Below, in pieces: positions 45,234-55,646 of a stretch of DNA of 64,000 bases (within the stretch, counting starts at the first letter, position 1; every line of letters begins with the position of its first letter). The notes under the pieces were generated by a model. The model made no database searches and was not told where the DNA came from. It saw only the letters and a list, made by a program, of their open reading frames with translations. This stretch comes from Cenococcum geophilum 1.58. Taxonomy: Eukaryota > Ascomycota > Dothideomycetes > Gloniales > Gloniaceae. The position numbers and the translations under genes were made by a program. Location: NCBI GenBank assembly GCA_001692895.1, contig KV748202.1, forward strand, positions 744,001 through 808,000. Direction: 5' to 3'.

Positions 45234-48200
45234 TTAGTCCCGTTCTACCCATTCTATAACTTTTAGGTTAAGCTTATTTATATTAATTAAGGTTTTAAAG
45301 GCTTAACACAGCTTTACCTTAGTCATGGCGTCCGCTAGGTTATCTCCACTACTAATCCATTTAACCTCCGTAATCTCACGTCGTTCATAAGCCTAACGTA
45401 AGCACATTAGGTCGACCATAAGCCTCTTCTCTTATATCGTACCTAGTTTAACTAGGCAGTCGTAAAGGGACTTTAAATCGGTGCATAAAACCAGGGGTAA
45501 CTACTCCAGTTATAGAATCTTCTAGACCGTTAATTTAATTACAGCTGCTATATCAAATCCATAAGCTAGTGCATATAGTTTAAAAGCTAGTACACTACGG
45601 GTTACTCGTTTGCACTTAATTAAAGACCAATACAGTATATTTACGTCCTAATTACGGTCCGTAAGTATAATTATAAAGCCAATTTATAATAATAGGTCTT
45701 TATTATTAGCAAAGGAGGCGTCCATAAATACCAGTAGACTAAGGGAATTCAGGTCTAGTGGTATAAAAGTAAGTCCCCTTACTACATTATCAATTTACCA
45801 CTAAATATGCTTATTAAGCTACTTAACATTTTCTTCTTACAGATCTACTACCTAGGCCGTAAAGGACAAGTTATAGGCAGATTCGGGTTGGCAGACTATG
45901 GTAATATAGGCGCCTCTTACACACTATACAGCGTATTAGTCCTTTATATTTACAGTCTTACGGGTCTCTCCGCGGGAACTAGTAAGGTCCGTAGGCTTTA
46001 CTATAACAAGCTTTAGGTTTTAAGCTTAGCGTTCCTAAGTTAGCTTAATTAAGTTACCCTTTTGTATAATTAGGCCTCCATTAAACTTAATCGGATTCTA
46101 CTTAGTTAACTACTCTCGCGGCTTTGCCAAGAACTTAGCCTTTTATAGTTTAGTTTCTTTAGCATCCGCAAAGGTCTGGTCTACTAAAAATAGGGTATTA
46201 TCTGTTTAAAATCCAACAATACCAAGGCCGTTTAATGGGCTATATAGGAGGCAGGGGTCATAGGTCGACTATTCCATTTTAAGCTTACTAACGTAATACT
46301 AGTGGTACGTCTTAAACCAGTAGTTCCCAGCTTCTAGTACTCCATAAAGAGGTTTTACAACCCATAAAATTGTTCCTAGTTATAGGTTAAGCTCACGGGG
46401 TAGTCGTATAAAGATGTCCCTACTTAGGTAGGTGTTAGACTACATATAGGCTTGCGAGATATCCCGTAAGTATAGGGCTACGGGTTTAGTTTACTATAGT
46501 CCCAACGTAAGTGCAAGTATAATTCATTAGCTGACTCGTTAAATTATAGGCGATTACATAAGGACTAAGTCCTTTCCCTTATTGTTATAAGCTTGTATAA
46601 CAAGCCTTGATTTCTTAAAGGCTTTATCAGTACTAGGGTGCTTAATCTCGTCAACAAAGCATAAGTTAAATATACGGACGCCTTACGGGACGTCTTTCTC
46701 TATTATAACCGCAAAGATACCCTTTTCAAGTAGTCCGTTAATCTCTTTACGTCGTGAGTCCATAAACGGGGTTTCCTATACTAGAACTAATATATCCACA
46801 GGCGAAGATTGCCTTGCGGATATTCCTACGGAGGTTAGGTGATTTTCTATTACGGTGTTCTTAGTTACAGGGTACTTTCAGGGGCGTCCTCAACCACGCT
46901 TTACGGTAGGTTTAATAGGTTTAGTAGGTTTCTAGGGGACTTCTAAGGTAGGCAAGGGTGCTTCCAGTTCGTCTAATTTAGCGGGTGCTTCCAATTCATC
47001 TAGTTCGACGGGTGCTTCCAGTTCGTCTGGTTTGACATCATAGGTATTTTCGGGCCAAAAGTAGGGTTTTACGGACATGCTTCTAAAGCTAGTTAGCCCA
47101 CTAGGAAGCTATACACAGCACGTCTCGTTTTCTACGGCCAGTAGACAATAAGGTCCATTCTAACTGCCGCTTTCACGCCATATAAGGACTTTAGAGTTAA
47201 GCGGGAGGTCGTGTACTAGGGTTATGTTAGGTCCGTTACAATAGTACAGGGCGTTATTAATAGCTTACTTAGCCCGTAGCTTGACTATTTCAGTTATTAC
47301 CTTCCGTATTACAGCTACTTGTTCCGTAATAGACGGGGCAGGAGGGCCTAGGTTGCTTATCCTTAGGTAGGCTCCGTAAACCAAGAGGGTGGGTACTAGT
47401 CCGTCAGGGCTAGCGGTGTCATTAATAGCTTTTACGGCCATTTATAAAGCCAGTTCCTTTTAAATATCCTTACACTCGTCTATAATGATCTAGTAAGCTC
47501 TTTATAAGGCTAGGTAAGCTCGCTTAATAAGCCTAACAGACCAGTGCGCCTTAACTAGAACAGCTTTTGTTAATATAGCCATAGCCGTAGCATACTGCTA
47601 GAATTCCTTGCTAATAAAGTTCCTACTAGCGTCGTAGGTAATATACTGCGAAGGTCTAACGTATATGTCAATCCAACAGGTCCGTAAAATATCCCAAGTA
47701 TATTTTACAGATATATTTTACAACCAACAGGCGGCTTAATAGCGGGTTGCCTCGTCGATTATATGTAATACTAGACTACCATTAATATATATAATGTCCA
47801 CGTACACTAAGTGGTTAAAGTTAAGGTCCTTACAAAGGGTGAACTTAAATCGGCCTAGGGAACGTCCGTATTTCTAGCAGAAGGAGCAGTATTTAATCAG
47901 GTAGTCAATTGCCTTCCTATTAACGTTATCATATCCAAAGCATTTAAGGACTCTATACAGCTTTTCGGCTAACAGGTAGCCGAAACGGCGGTATAGGCGG
48001 TAGATCTCCGTACTGGTAAGGTAGCACGGGTTATAGTTAAAAGATTCCTAAATATAGGTCCGTAAAGTCTCTCCCTATATAAGGAATGGGTGTCCAAATC
48101 GTCGTGTAATTAGCAGGGTAATATACTTGCTTCCTAGGGCAGTTACGGGGCTAATTAGGGTGTCCATAACATTATTATAGTACACCTATAACCTGTCCAT

Positions 48201-50246
48201 GTCTGCAAGACAGAGTAAAAAGGGGGTGTCCGCTTTTACTACATGGAAGTTAACTAGGCCAATTAGAGTCTTAACTTTAACTAATCCAATTAATGCGGTT
48301 AAGCCGATGCCGAATTAGACATTTACAGCCCCAGTTTGCGTAATATTAATGTCCGTATTGTCATTTATAGTGGTCCTATATACAAGGTATTATCCGTAGC
48401 CTACGGTAGACTTCTTAGAGGCACCTATATCAATTATAACACCGTAGAATTCCTTAGGGGTATAGCGTTCTGTGGTGATATATGCAAATGGGTCCTGCTT
48501 ATAATCTATAACATCCGTAACGGGGGTACTTACAAAATAGTTTTTGGGCGCAACTAAGTATATAAAGGAACGGTCGGCTAATACGGTCGTAATATTGAAG
48601 GCTTAGCTGTCCATAAAAGGTCCGAAAGTAGTTAGGAATATCTCTAAGGTCTCTTATTCCTAAGCGTCTAAGTTAAAGTTAATTATAAGGGCTTCTATTA
48701 ACTTATCAGGGGGCTCTTCTACTTCCTCTTCTTTATATTCTAAAATAAACTAGTTAATACGGCTATTAAGTCTCTTCCTAGATTTATCACATTCTTCTCG
48801 GGTATACCTTATAGACCAACATCCTTCCTTACCGCACATAAAGCACTTCTGGCTGGTTTGTCTATAGGGGTATGTTTTTGTATAGGGGTTGCTACGGGGG
48901 TTACGGGTAGGACTTGGTCGGTATGGGTGCTGCTAGCAGTAGCAGCGGTCCGTAAAGTAGACGTCTAAGTCTATTTATGGATATTGAATATCCGTAACGA
49001 AGGCTTAAGTGCTGCCTAGTGGGTTTAAGACTTTATACATTACAATAGAGGAGCGTAGGTCATTAATAAGGCCAGCTAAGGTATCTGTAGGCTTGTAGCA
49101 GGCGTACTTACAGGGCTCTACTTCCTAGTAGGCTATAATAAGTTTATTATACAGGAAGTCATCTATTCAAAGCTTGGTGTTAAGGCCATACTATAGGTGC
49201 CAAAGGTCTTTAATAAGAATTTGCAGGCACTCTATAGTCGATTTTTTAGTATTCTTGTTGATTACGGTCTATAGCTTAGTCGCATTCCATTGGGTAAGAA
49301 TATCACGCTTATATTCCGGTCCTTTAAAGTAGTTACGCGTAGCTTTATATAGCTTATCAAAGGGAACACCAAGGGGGTTACTCTTAAGGTTAGTGTAGTA
49401 GTGGTTAAGTGCTAGGCCGCGCAGCATAGTAGAGTAGGCTTAGCTGAATTCCTATTTAGGAATATCAGCCTTCCGACAGAAGTCCGTAAAGATAATGAGT
49501 TTAAAGTTAAAGTTATCGTTTTCACCGCTGTACTTAGATTCATCGGTATAGAGCTTGGCCAGGTTAGCTAGCTCCTTGCCGTAGGTCTTTACTTAGGTAG
49601 GTTGCGGATCTGTGACTTACAGATCTGTGGCTTGCGGATATATAGCTTACAAATCTATAACTTGAACAACGGGGGTAATTTAGTCCGTATTTTGGTTTAC
49701 AGGGGTATTATAGTCCGTAATTTAGGTTACGGGGGTATTATAGTCTATAACTTGAGTATTAGGTATACTTTAGCCAGTAAGATTAATTCTAATGCCACTT
49801 AGGTTTATAGAACGAATTTGGTCAAATGGGTTAGCTATAAGGCTAGAGATTCTATTAAGTTTAAAGGAGGCGAAGAGGTCGCTAGTTTTAATATAATCTA
49901 AGATCTACTCTTTAGTCTATTCCGTTTAGTCCTCCTTATATAGTATATTATATAGAGACCGTGTAACAGTGACTCGTTTGTCCCTTTTAACCTATACGCC
50001 TTAGTGACATAAAAGGGTTTGTAGGTTACGGATAGTAGTAAGGTTACAAGCCTTAAAAATAGCTTCCGTAAAGTCCGTAAAGTCTTCCTTATATTGCTCC
50101 TATAGGTTATTATTCATAAGCTTAAAGTGTCTATATTTAAGGATTTTAAAGCTAATATAGTTGTTAACGTCGTTTATAGACGTAACGTCGATACCTTATC
50201 TCCACTTCTTTTAACCTTCGCTAACTTGCTTACTAATATCTACCAT
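45234..50246 (-). pseudogene. Gag-Pol of copia A2, intact frame length with RIP stops
   Basis: ATG at 50246-50244 (MVDISKQVSEG) to TAA at 45236-45234: exactly 1,671 codons, with no net frameshift. In order on the minus strand: Gag, a Pro/Asp repeat tract (about 49600-49680), a zinc knuckle (about 48845), protease with IDIGAS (about 48425), integrase (zinc part CSFC near 47890), a 27-bp tandem repeat rich in Glu-Ala-Pro-Asp codons (46959-47035, three copies; A1 has two), an AT-hook with one CGA changed to TGA (about 46880-46905), RT, and RNase H ending ISSGDNLADAMTK (about 45320-45355). At least several in-frame stops remain, so it is not functional as read. Confidence 0.9.
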
Positions 50247-50626
50247 ACTATAGTGTAGTATAATGCGTAGCGGGTGGTAGCAGCTTATAACGGGTAGGGG
50301 AGGTCTTATAATAGTCCGTAAAATTAATTAACGGGTCCGTAATAGTTTGTAAGAGGGTAAAAGGTTTCCGCAAAAGGTCCGAAGAGGTTTAAGGTTTAAG
50401 GGGGTTAAGGATAGGGGTTCCGTATAGGTCTATATTCGCGTCTATAACTTCCGGTAAACCGTACTAAGACTTAAATAAGTATACAGAGTTGGAGATAAGT
50501 CCGTAATCCCCGACTTCCGACCTTCCAGCAGGTCGTACTAGGAGTCTAAATAGGTAGTCGCTGTCGTATATATCGCTCAGGGGGAGGTGTCAAGTAATTG
50601 CTAATCTGTGCGCGCTCACTAATCAG
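50247..50626 (-). other. Copia A2 leader
   Basis: Non-coding. Inverse ACGGAC/GTCCGTAA blocks recur at about 50310-50430, as in the A1 leader. A GACTTCCGACCTTCCAGCAGG stretch lies near 50512. The three GAAGACGT motifs of the A1 leader are not obvious here. Confidence 0.55.
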
Positions 50627-50894
50627 TATTTATACTAACTTAATAGCACGAGTAAGTTGTATCCACGGGCACGAAATACATGTAGTATCGTATGCTTATT
50701 TAGATAGTGACTGTCAATTATATAAAGCAGACTACGTAGTCTATATACTAATACACCTCCCCCCTGATTAGTTAGTGCTTTATAAGTGCACCAGACGCAT
50801 AAGCAAGTAGTTAGTGCACTGAACGCGTAAACGCGTACCTGGTGTACCGAACGCGTAAGCACGCGTTTAGTACAACAGGTGCTGTAATTATACA
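50627..50894 (-). repeat. 5' LTR of copia A2 (268 bp)
   Basis: TATTTATACTAACTT ... AATTATACA read on +. Same length as the 3' copy. On the minus strand CTGATTAGTGAGCGCGC follows, the A-family counterpart of CTGATCAGT. Confidence 0.93.
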
Positions 50895-50899
50895 ATAAG

Positions 50900-51077
50900 G
50901 TATATAAGTTCCTTTTATTCCTCTTATTTAATATATAGCATATTATATAACCTTAGCTACTATTTCTTATTATATAGTTCCACGGGTTCTATCCTAGACT
51001 ATACTTATATTAACTAACTAGCTTCTTCTAATTCTTCTCTAAGTAGTTATAATATTATACTTAAAGCGTTTATAACA
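50900..51077 (-). repeat. 3' LTR of C3, proximal part
   Basis: GTATATAAGTTCC ... GCGTTTATAACA, completing the 421-bp LTR started at 44289. The inverse polypurine tract TATCTCCCTCCTTTTTATTT follows (51079-51098). Confidence 0.92.
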
Positions 51078-51099
51078 CTATCTCCCTCCTTTTTATTTT

Positions 51100-53069
51100 C
51101 GTCCTTAAAGATATTTAGTATCTCTAAGTTATTTACTAGAGGTATAATATCCATCTAATTAATTTAGTTAATATTATTACTTATAATACCTAAAGCCTCT
51201 TCTTCTTTATACGCGTAATATTATGCCCGCACTATTGCTATAATATTATTACTTAGTAAAATAATACTATCTCTATATTCTCGCTATTTAAAAAAGGGGT
51301 TAGTTTATATTATATTAGCAAGTCCTTTATCTTAATAACCCTCTTTTTATTTAGAGTATATTAAAGCAAACATCTAATTATCTTATAATGTTTGCTCTAC
51401 TTCTAATGCTAAGTATATATACCCTATAACTCTTAATAATCTCTAAGTTCCCTAAGTAATTTATTATAAGGTTTTATATTTAATTTACTACTATAAAGCT
51501 TAATAGTAACCTAGCGTAGGCCCTTATAAAGCTTAAGTGTTCTTAAGATGCGGAACAAAAGGCCCTAGATACTCACATTACGGCATCTACCCGTTTACTT
51601 TATCTTAAGAAAGTTTATAAAAAGGGTTATTTTAAGGAGTAAAAACTTATAGAATAAGGTCTATAGAAACTTAGTAATAAAAGAACAGATTTTCTTCTAA
51701 TAGAGAAGGAAATAACTTTAAGTAGTTTAGCAGTCGTTCTTCCTAGGTCCCCCTTAGGTAACTTATTCTTTAGTAATTCCTCTTTATTAATATTACCTAA
51801 TCTTTTCTCTTCTAATACTCCTATACCTTTTCTATAGCATTCTTTAGGTTCTTTAGTAGCTCCTAGGTAGTCTTATTATAGCCTATCTACTTTACTTCGT
51901 ACTATATTTTATTATCTATATCCTTATAACTAATAATCTTTAAAACTTACTATTTATCTTCCTCTTATCCTTTATATATATCTGCTTTATAAACTAGTAG
52001 TTTAATATTCCTATATACTAGCTCTAGTATTACAATATACTATATAGGGTAGATCTTTATCCTAGCTAGTAGGTTTAACTTAAATATAACCAGTAAAATT
52101 TTTTATATAATTTTAAAAGGTCCTAATTTAATATAGTCTAACTTCTTACTTAGTTGTTAACTCTTAAAAATTTTATATAGTAGCTATACTTTATCTCCCT
52201 CCTTAAGATCTAGCCCCTTAGATCTCTTGGTGTTATAGTGCTTTTTTATCCTTTACTATACTACCTTAGCTATTTCCGTAAGGTCTATATAAAGATTTAT
52301 TAAACTCTTTATTCTTTACTTAGCTGCGCTATTTATCTTCTTTACTTAATGTAGCAATAATAAGGTCCTTAGCTTATATCCGTAATTTACCTTAAATAGT
52401 AATATACCTATTCCTTCTTATAGTGTTATATTGTATATAAACTATATAACTAGTAATAGCAATACCTAATTATTCTATACGTAATTAATATAATGCTTTA
52501 AATACTACTCTAGTGTCTAATTTAATCTTTCCGTTTAACTATCTATCTATAGATAATATATAGTGGAAGTTACTACTTAAACTCCTTACTCTACTAAGAA
52601 TACTTCCTAAAATACTGCTATAAATCTTAGATCTCTATCCAATATAATTTTACTTAGTGCTCTATATCTTATAAACACTTCTTTAATATAAATTCTAGTA
52701 GTATCTTCCGCTAGTATTTCTTCTATATATACTATAAAGTATCCCCACTTTATAAGCTTATCTACTATTATTAAAATTACGTTATAATCTTGTCTAGTAA
52801 TAGGATCTCTTAACTTTAGTAACTTAATAATAAAGTCCTATAATATAACCTCCTATAGTCTCTCTAATACTTTAATAGGTTACAGTTCTCTATATAGCCT
52901 ATACCTTATTAGTTTATTCCTTTAGTAATTTAGATATTTTTTTATAACTTGCCTAGCTAATCCCTAGATTCTATTAATAATATATTCTTCTTAAAGTCTT
53001 AACACTAAGCCTATAGCTCTGTTATATCCTTAAGTTAGTCCTTTATAAAACAATTTAATAAACTCCTTT
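51100..53069 (-). pseudogene. pol: C3 Pol, C-terminal fragment (integrase, chromodomain)
   Basis: Minus-strand homologue of C1 about 9430-11380: the integrase core (about 52480-53060, with TERLN inverse near 52530), a GPF-like segment near 52120, a chromodomain at about 51840-51960 and the 3' non-coding part. RIP stops throughout. It is interrupted at 53070-53074 by copia B2. Confidence 0.85.
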
Positions 53070-53074
53070 ATAAT

Positions 53075-53245
53075 TGTTGGTTACACAAGGGGGATATCAC
53101 GTAGCTACGGTTCGTAGATAGTATGATGATTGTTCTTCTTCTTCTTAAAGAAAGGGGTGAGGGCGAGGAACCTTAGGTTCCTCGCTACGGTAGTGCCGCG
53201 GCAACACGTGATGACACATAACGACCGCTTGCCTTATTCCCGACA
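53075..53245 (-). repeat. 3' LTR of copia B2 (171 bp)
   Basis: TGTTGGTTACACAAGG ... TTATTCCCGACA read on +. It has a perfect hairpin GCGAGGAACC-TTA-GGTTCCTCGC (53163-53185). It is shorter than B1's LTR because the GGCAARTTGCC repeats are mostly absent. Confidence 0.93.
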
Positions 53246-53370
53246 CTGGTAACTCTTCTTTTATGGTTACCATCTATATACACTTGTAGATTGCCACTAT
53301 ACAAAGATACAAAGCTAAGGAGAAGAAGAAGATAAAGAAGGACGTTAGGTTTAACGAGAATACAAAGGGA

Positions 53371-53490
53371 GTCGCTAAGGCGCTAGTAGTAAGCGAGCCA
53401 ATAGCAATTTTCTATCCCGGGGATGGAAAATCCTGATTAGCTGGCAGAAGTTAGGGTCGGCAGAGTATGGTAGGAATTTGGCAGGTAGTA
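53371..53490 (-). repeat. 3' UTR palindrome module M2, copy in copia B2
   Basis: AAGGCGCTAGTAGTAAGCGA, GCCAATAGC, then AATTTTCTATCC-CGG-GGATGGAAAATC (53406-53432) and CTGATTAGCT on +. Counterpart of 40330-40440 in B1 and 45025-45125 in A2. Confidence 0.85.
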
Positions 53491-53553
53491 CACCCTAGGA
53501 AACTATGTCGTTAAAATAGGGTTACGGAGCTAGCGGAGCGTAACTGGATACGG

Positions 53554-53673
53554 CTAGCTCGAGCAAATGGGAACGACAGTCGACCAATAGGAATGCTCTT
53601 GAATTGCCTTTGTCATCGCATCTGCCGGGTTGTCTTGGCCACTAATCCATCGAATCCTAAAGAGTTCTTAATG
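53554..53673 (-). pseudogene. Copia B2 RNase H C-terminal remnant
   Basis: On the minus strand it reads RWISGQDNPADAMTKAIQ and continues to a stop TAG at 53556-53554. The ADAMTK motif is the conserved end of copia RNase H and is not RIP-damaged here. It is out of frame with the Gag part across the minisatellite. Confidence 0.85.
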
Positions 53674-54278
53674 CTCTACGAGGACCTCTACGAGGACCTC
53701 TACGAGAACCTCCATGAGGACCTCTACTAGGCCTCCACGAGGACCTCCACGAGGACCTCTGCGAGGACCTCCACGAGAGCCTCCACGAGGACCTCCACGA
53801 GGACCTCCACGAGAACCTCTGCGGGCCCTCCATGAGGACCTCTACGAGAACCTCCATGAGGACCTCTACCAGGACCTCTACCAGGACTCCACGAGGACCT
53901 CTGCGAGGACCTCCACGAGAACCTCTGCGAGGACCTCTACCAGGACCTCCATGAGGATCTCCATGAGGGTCTCCACGAGAACCTCTATAAGGGTCTCCAC
54001 GAGAACCTCTGCGAGGACCTCCATGAGGACCTCTATGAGGACCTCCACAAGGACCTCCACAAGGACTCTTATGAGAACCTCTATAAGGACCTCTGCGAGG
54101 ACCTCCACGAGGACCTCTACGAGAATCTCCACGAGGATCTCTACGAGGACCTCTACGAGAATCTCCACGAGGATCTCCACCAGACCCTCTACGAGAATCT
54201 CCACGAGGATCTCCACCAGGACCTCCACGAGGATCTCCACCAGGACCTCCACGAGGACCTCTACAAGGACCTCCACGA
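53674..54278. repeat. 12-bp minisatellite, about 50 units
   Basis: The unit GAGGACCTCCAC (variants TCTACGAGGACC, TCCATGAG, TCTGCGAG) repeats for about 605 bp. Because 12 is a multiple of three, long frames are open on both strands (Arg-Thr-Ser-Thr on +, Val-Glu-Val-Leu on -). These are repeat artefacts, not genes. Variants differ mainly by C/T and A/G transitions. The array sits exactly at the internal deletion junction of copia B2. Confidence 0.92.
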
Positions 54279-55060
54279 TTGCTTTGTGGTTGACATTGAT
54301 CGTACCCTCTGCCGTATTCTAATTCCCCGCTGAACTTCTTCTCCTGATCTTGCTGTGGCAGGGTTTGGAGGTTATTAGATCTCNAAGNAAGGGGATCTTG
54401 CGCTTGCTTACGTTGCGGGGGTTGTTGCGGAGGTTGCTGCGGATGTTGCCGCGGAGGTTGCTGCGGATATTGCTGCGGAGGTTGTTGCGGATATTGCTGC
54501 GGAGGTTGTGGTTGCTGTGGAGGTTGCTTTGGAGCTTGTTGCGGAGCTTAAGGCACGGGTTGAGATACGGCAGCCTAAGGAACTTGAGGTGTTTGATAGC
54601 CTAAGGTTGTCTGTAGTGTTGCTTGTGGCTGTCTGTTATTAGGATTTCCTCGAGAGTTAAACTTCTTTTGGTGCTTAATCTCTTGTAAAGTCCATTTGTG
54701 CTCTTCTTCTGCGTTAAGGACTTGCTGAATATTATCTCTAATAGTACCCCCATTTATAGGGACAAATACTCCTTTCTCCCGAAGGAAGTCTTAAAAATCT
54801 TAAATAATATAAATATTACTAAGTGCCTAGGTGTTAGCAGTCCATCCTATAAAATCCTCCCTAAAATATTCCTATAGCTATAAATCGGCGTAGTATCTAC
54901 TTTAGTAAAATAGAATACGGTATAGGAGGAAGCCGTTAACTTGTTTTATGGTACAAGTTATTATATTAATAGTAAATTTATCCCAATTTTCGTTAATGAG
55001 TTTTGCGTATGTAGCTACCCCTAGTAGTAAGGAGTCTCTCTAGTTATTTAGAATAGCCAT
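54279..55060 (-). pseudogene. gag: Copia B2 Gag N-terminal part with Pro/Gln-rich repeat
   Basis: ATG at 55060-55058 (MAILNN then a RIP stop) opens Gag, matching copia B1 from 35344. The middle keeps KLIN, WEYFREDFIGWTANT and KHQKKFNSRGNPNN. A Pro/Gln-rich stretch of PQQPPQQY-type units (about 54405-54550) is B2-specific. The frame then reaches DQEKKFSGEL (about 54320-54349), equivalent to B1's DEEKKFKGEL, and is truncated into the minisatellite. Two N bases lie at 54384 and 54388. Confidence 0.82.
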
Positions 55061-55470
55061 AGTTATGTCTTCGGAGGGAGGGAGATGTTGTTGGTATAGG
55101 GATTATAGTCTAGTACGCGTTCGTGATGTATATTTGTTGTTTGGTACGCGTTTGTCATTTAGTACGCGTTTGTGACGTATATTTGCGGTTATAGGGCTTA
55201 GGACTAGTTCTGGCCTTAAATCGCGAAGACTCGTAAAGCGTATTGTTCTGCGTAATGGACGCAAGAATCTATAATCTGGGGAAGGCTTAGGACTAGTTCT
55301 GGCCTTTAAATCCTTAGATTCATGGAAGAGTTCTATTTAAGGTTTAGGACCAGTTCTGACCTTAAAAGACAGCTTCCCTTAGTATGAGTAGCACTGGTAT
55401 AGTGGCTTGTCTCTTCTTGGTGAAAACCTAGCTGTTTTATGGTATAACAGTGAAGTTAACCACTGATCAG
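55061..55470 (-). other. Copia B2 leader
   Basis: Contains inverse GGACTAGTTCTGGCCTT-type repeats at about 55201, 55290 and 55345, matching the B1 leader motifs, and a short direct repeat of GGTACGCGTTTGT / AGTACGCGTTTGT (about 55143-55172). Adjacent to the LTR the minus strand reads CTGATCAGTGG, the un-RIPped putative primer site. Confidence 0.65.
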
Positions 55471-55641
55471 TGTTGGTTACATAAGGGGGATATCACGTAG
55501 CTACGGTTCGTAGATAGTATGATAATTGTTCTTCTTCTTCTTAAAGAAAGGGGTAAGGGCGAGGAACCTTAGGTTCCTCGCTACGGTAGTGCCGCGGCGA
55601 CACGTGATAACACGTAACGACCGCTTGCCTTATTCCCGACA
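55471..55641 (-). repeat. 5' LTR of copia B2 (171 bp)
   Basis: TGTTGGTTACATAAGG ... TATTCCCGACA read on +. Same length and hairpin as the 3' copy with few differences, consistent with a young or lightly RIPped insertion. Confidence 0.93.
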
Positions 55642-55646
55642 ATAAT

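Larger units (their letters stand above)
44532..50894 (-). mobile_element. Copia A2: complete Ty1/copia element, minus strand
   Basis: A 6,363-bp element with two 268-bp LTRs and the perfect duplication ATAAG, inside the C3 3' LTR. It is the same family as A1 but with fewer RIP stops. It keeps the start ATG, the protease Asp and an undisturbed frame length, so it is the better template for the family. Confidence 0.95.
53075..55641 (-). mobile_element. Copia B2: internally deleted Ty1/copia element with a minisatellite
   Basis: 2,567 bp with two 171-bp LTRs and the perfect duplication ATAAT (53070-53074 and 55642-55646), inside C3 integrase. Only the start of Gag and the end of RNase H remain, joined by a 12-bp minisatellite. 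Relative to copia B1, roughly 4 kb of Gag-Pol is missing. Large parts are little affected by RIP, suggesting a recent arrival or local escape. Confidence 0.93.

Noticed and set aside
48336-48557. + strand frame of 73 codons within copia A2
   Set aside because: Antisense to the protease region of copia A2; the sense frame carries IDIGAS.
44289-51077. Separate insertion of copia A2 directly into host DNA
   Set aside because: Sequence on both sides of copia A2 is one chromovirus LTR split at ATAAG, so A2 is nested in C3.
53657-54322. Long open frames on both strands in the 12-bp minisatellite
   Set aside because: The unit length is divisible by three, so several frames stay open. The products are Arg-Thr-Ser or Val-Glu-Val-Leu repeats only.
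54350-54604. Leu/Arg-rich + strand frame
   Set aside because: Antisense shadow of the Pro/Gln-rich repeat in copia B2 Gag, which reads on the minus strand.
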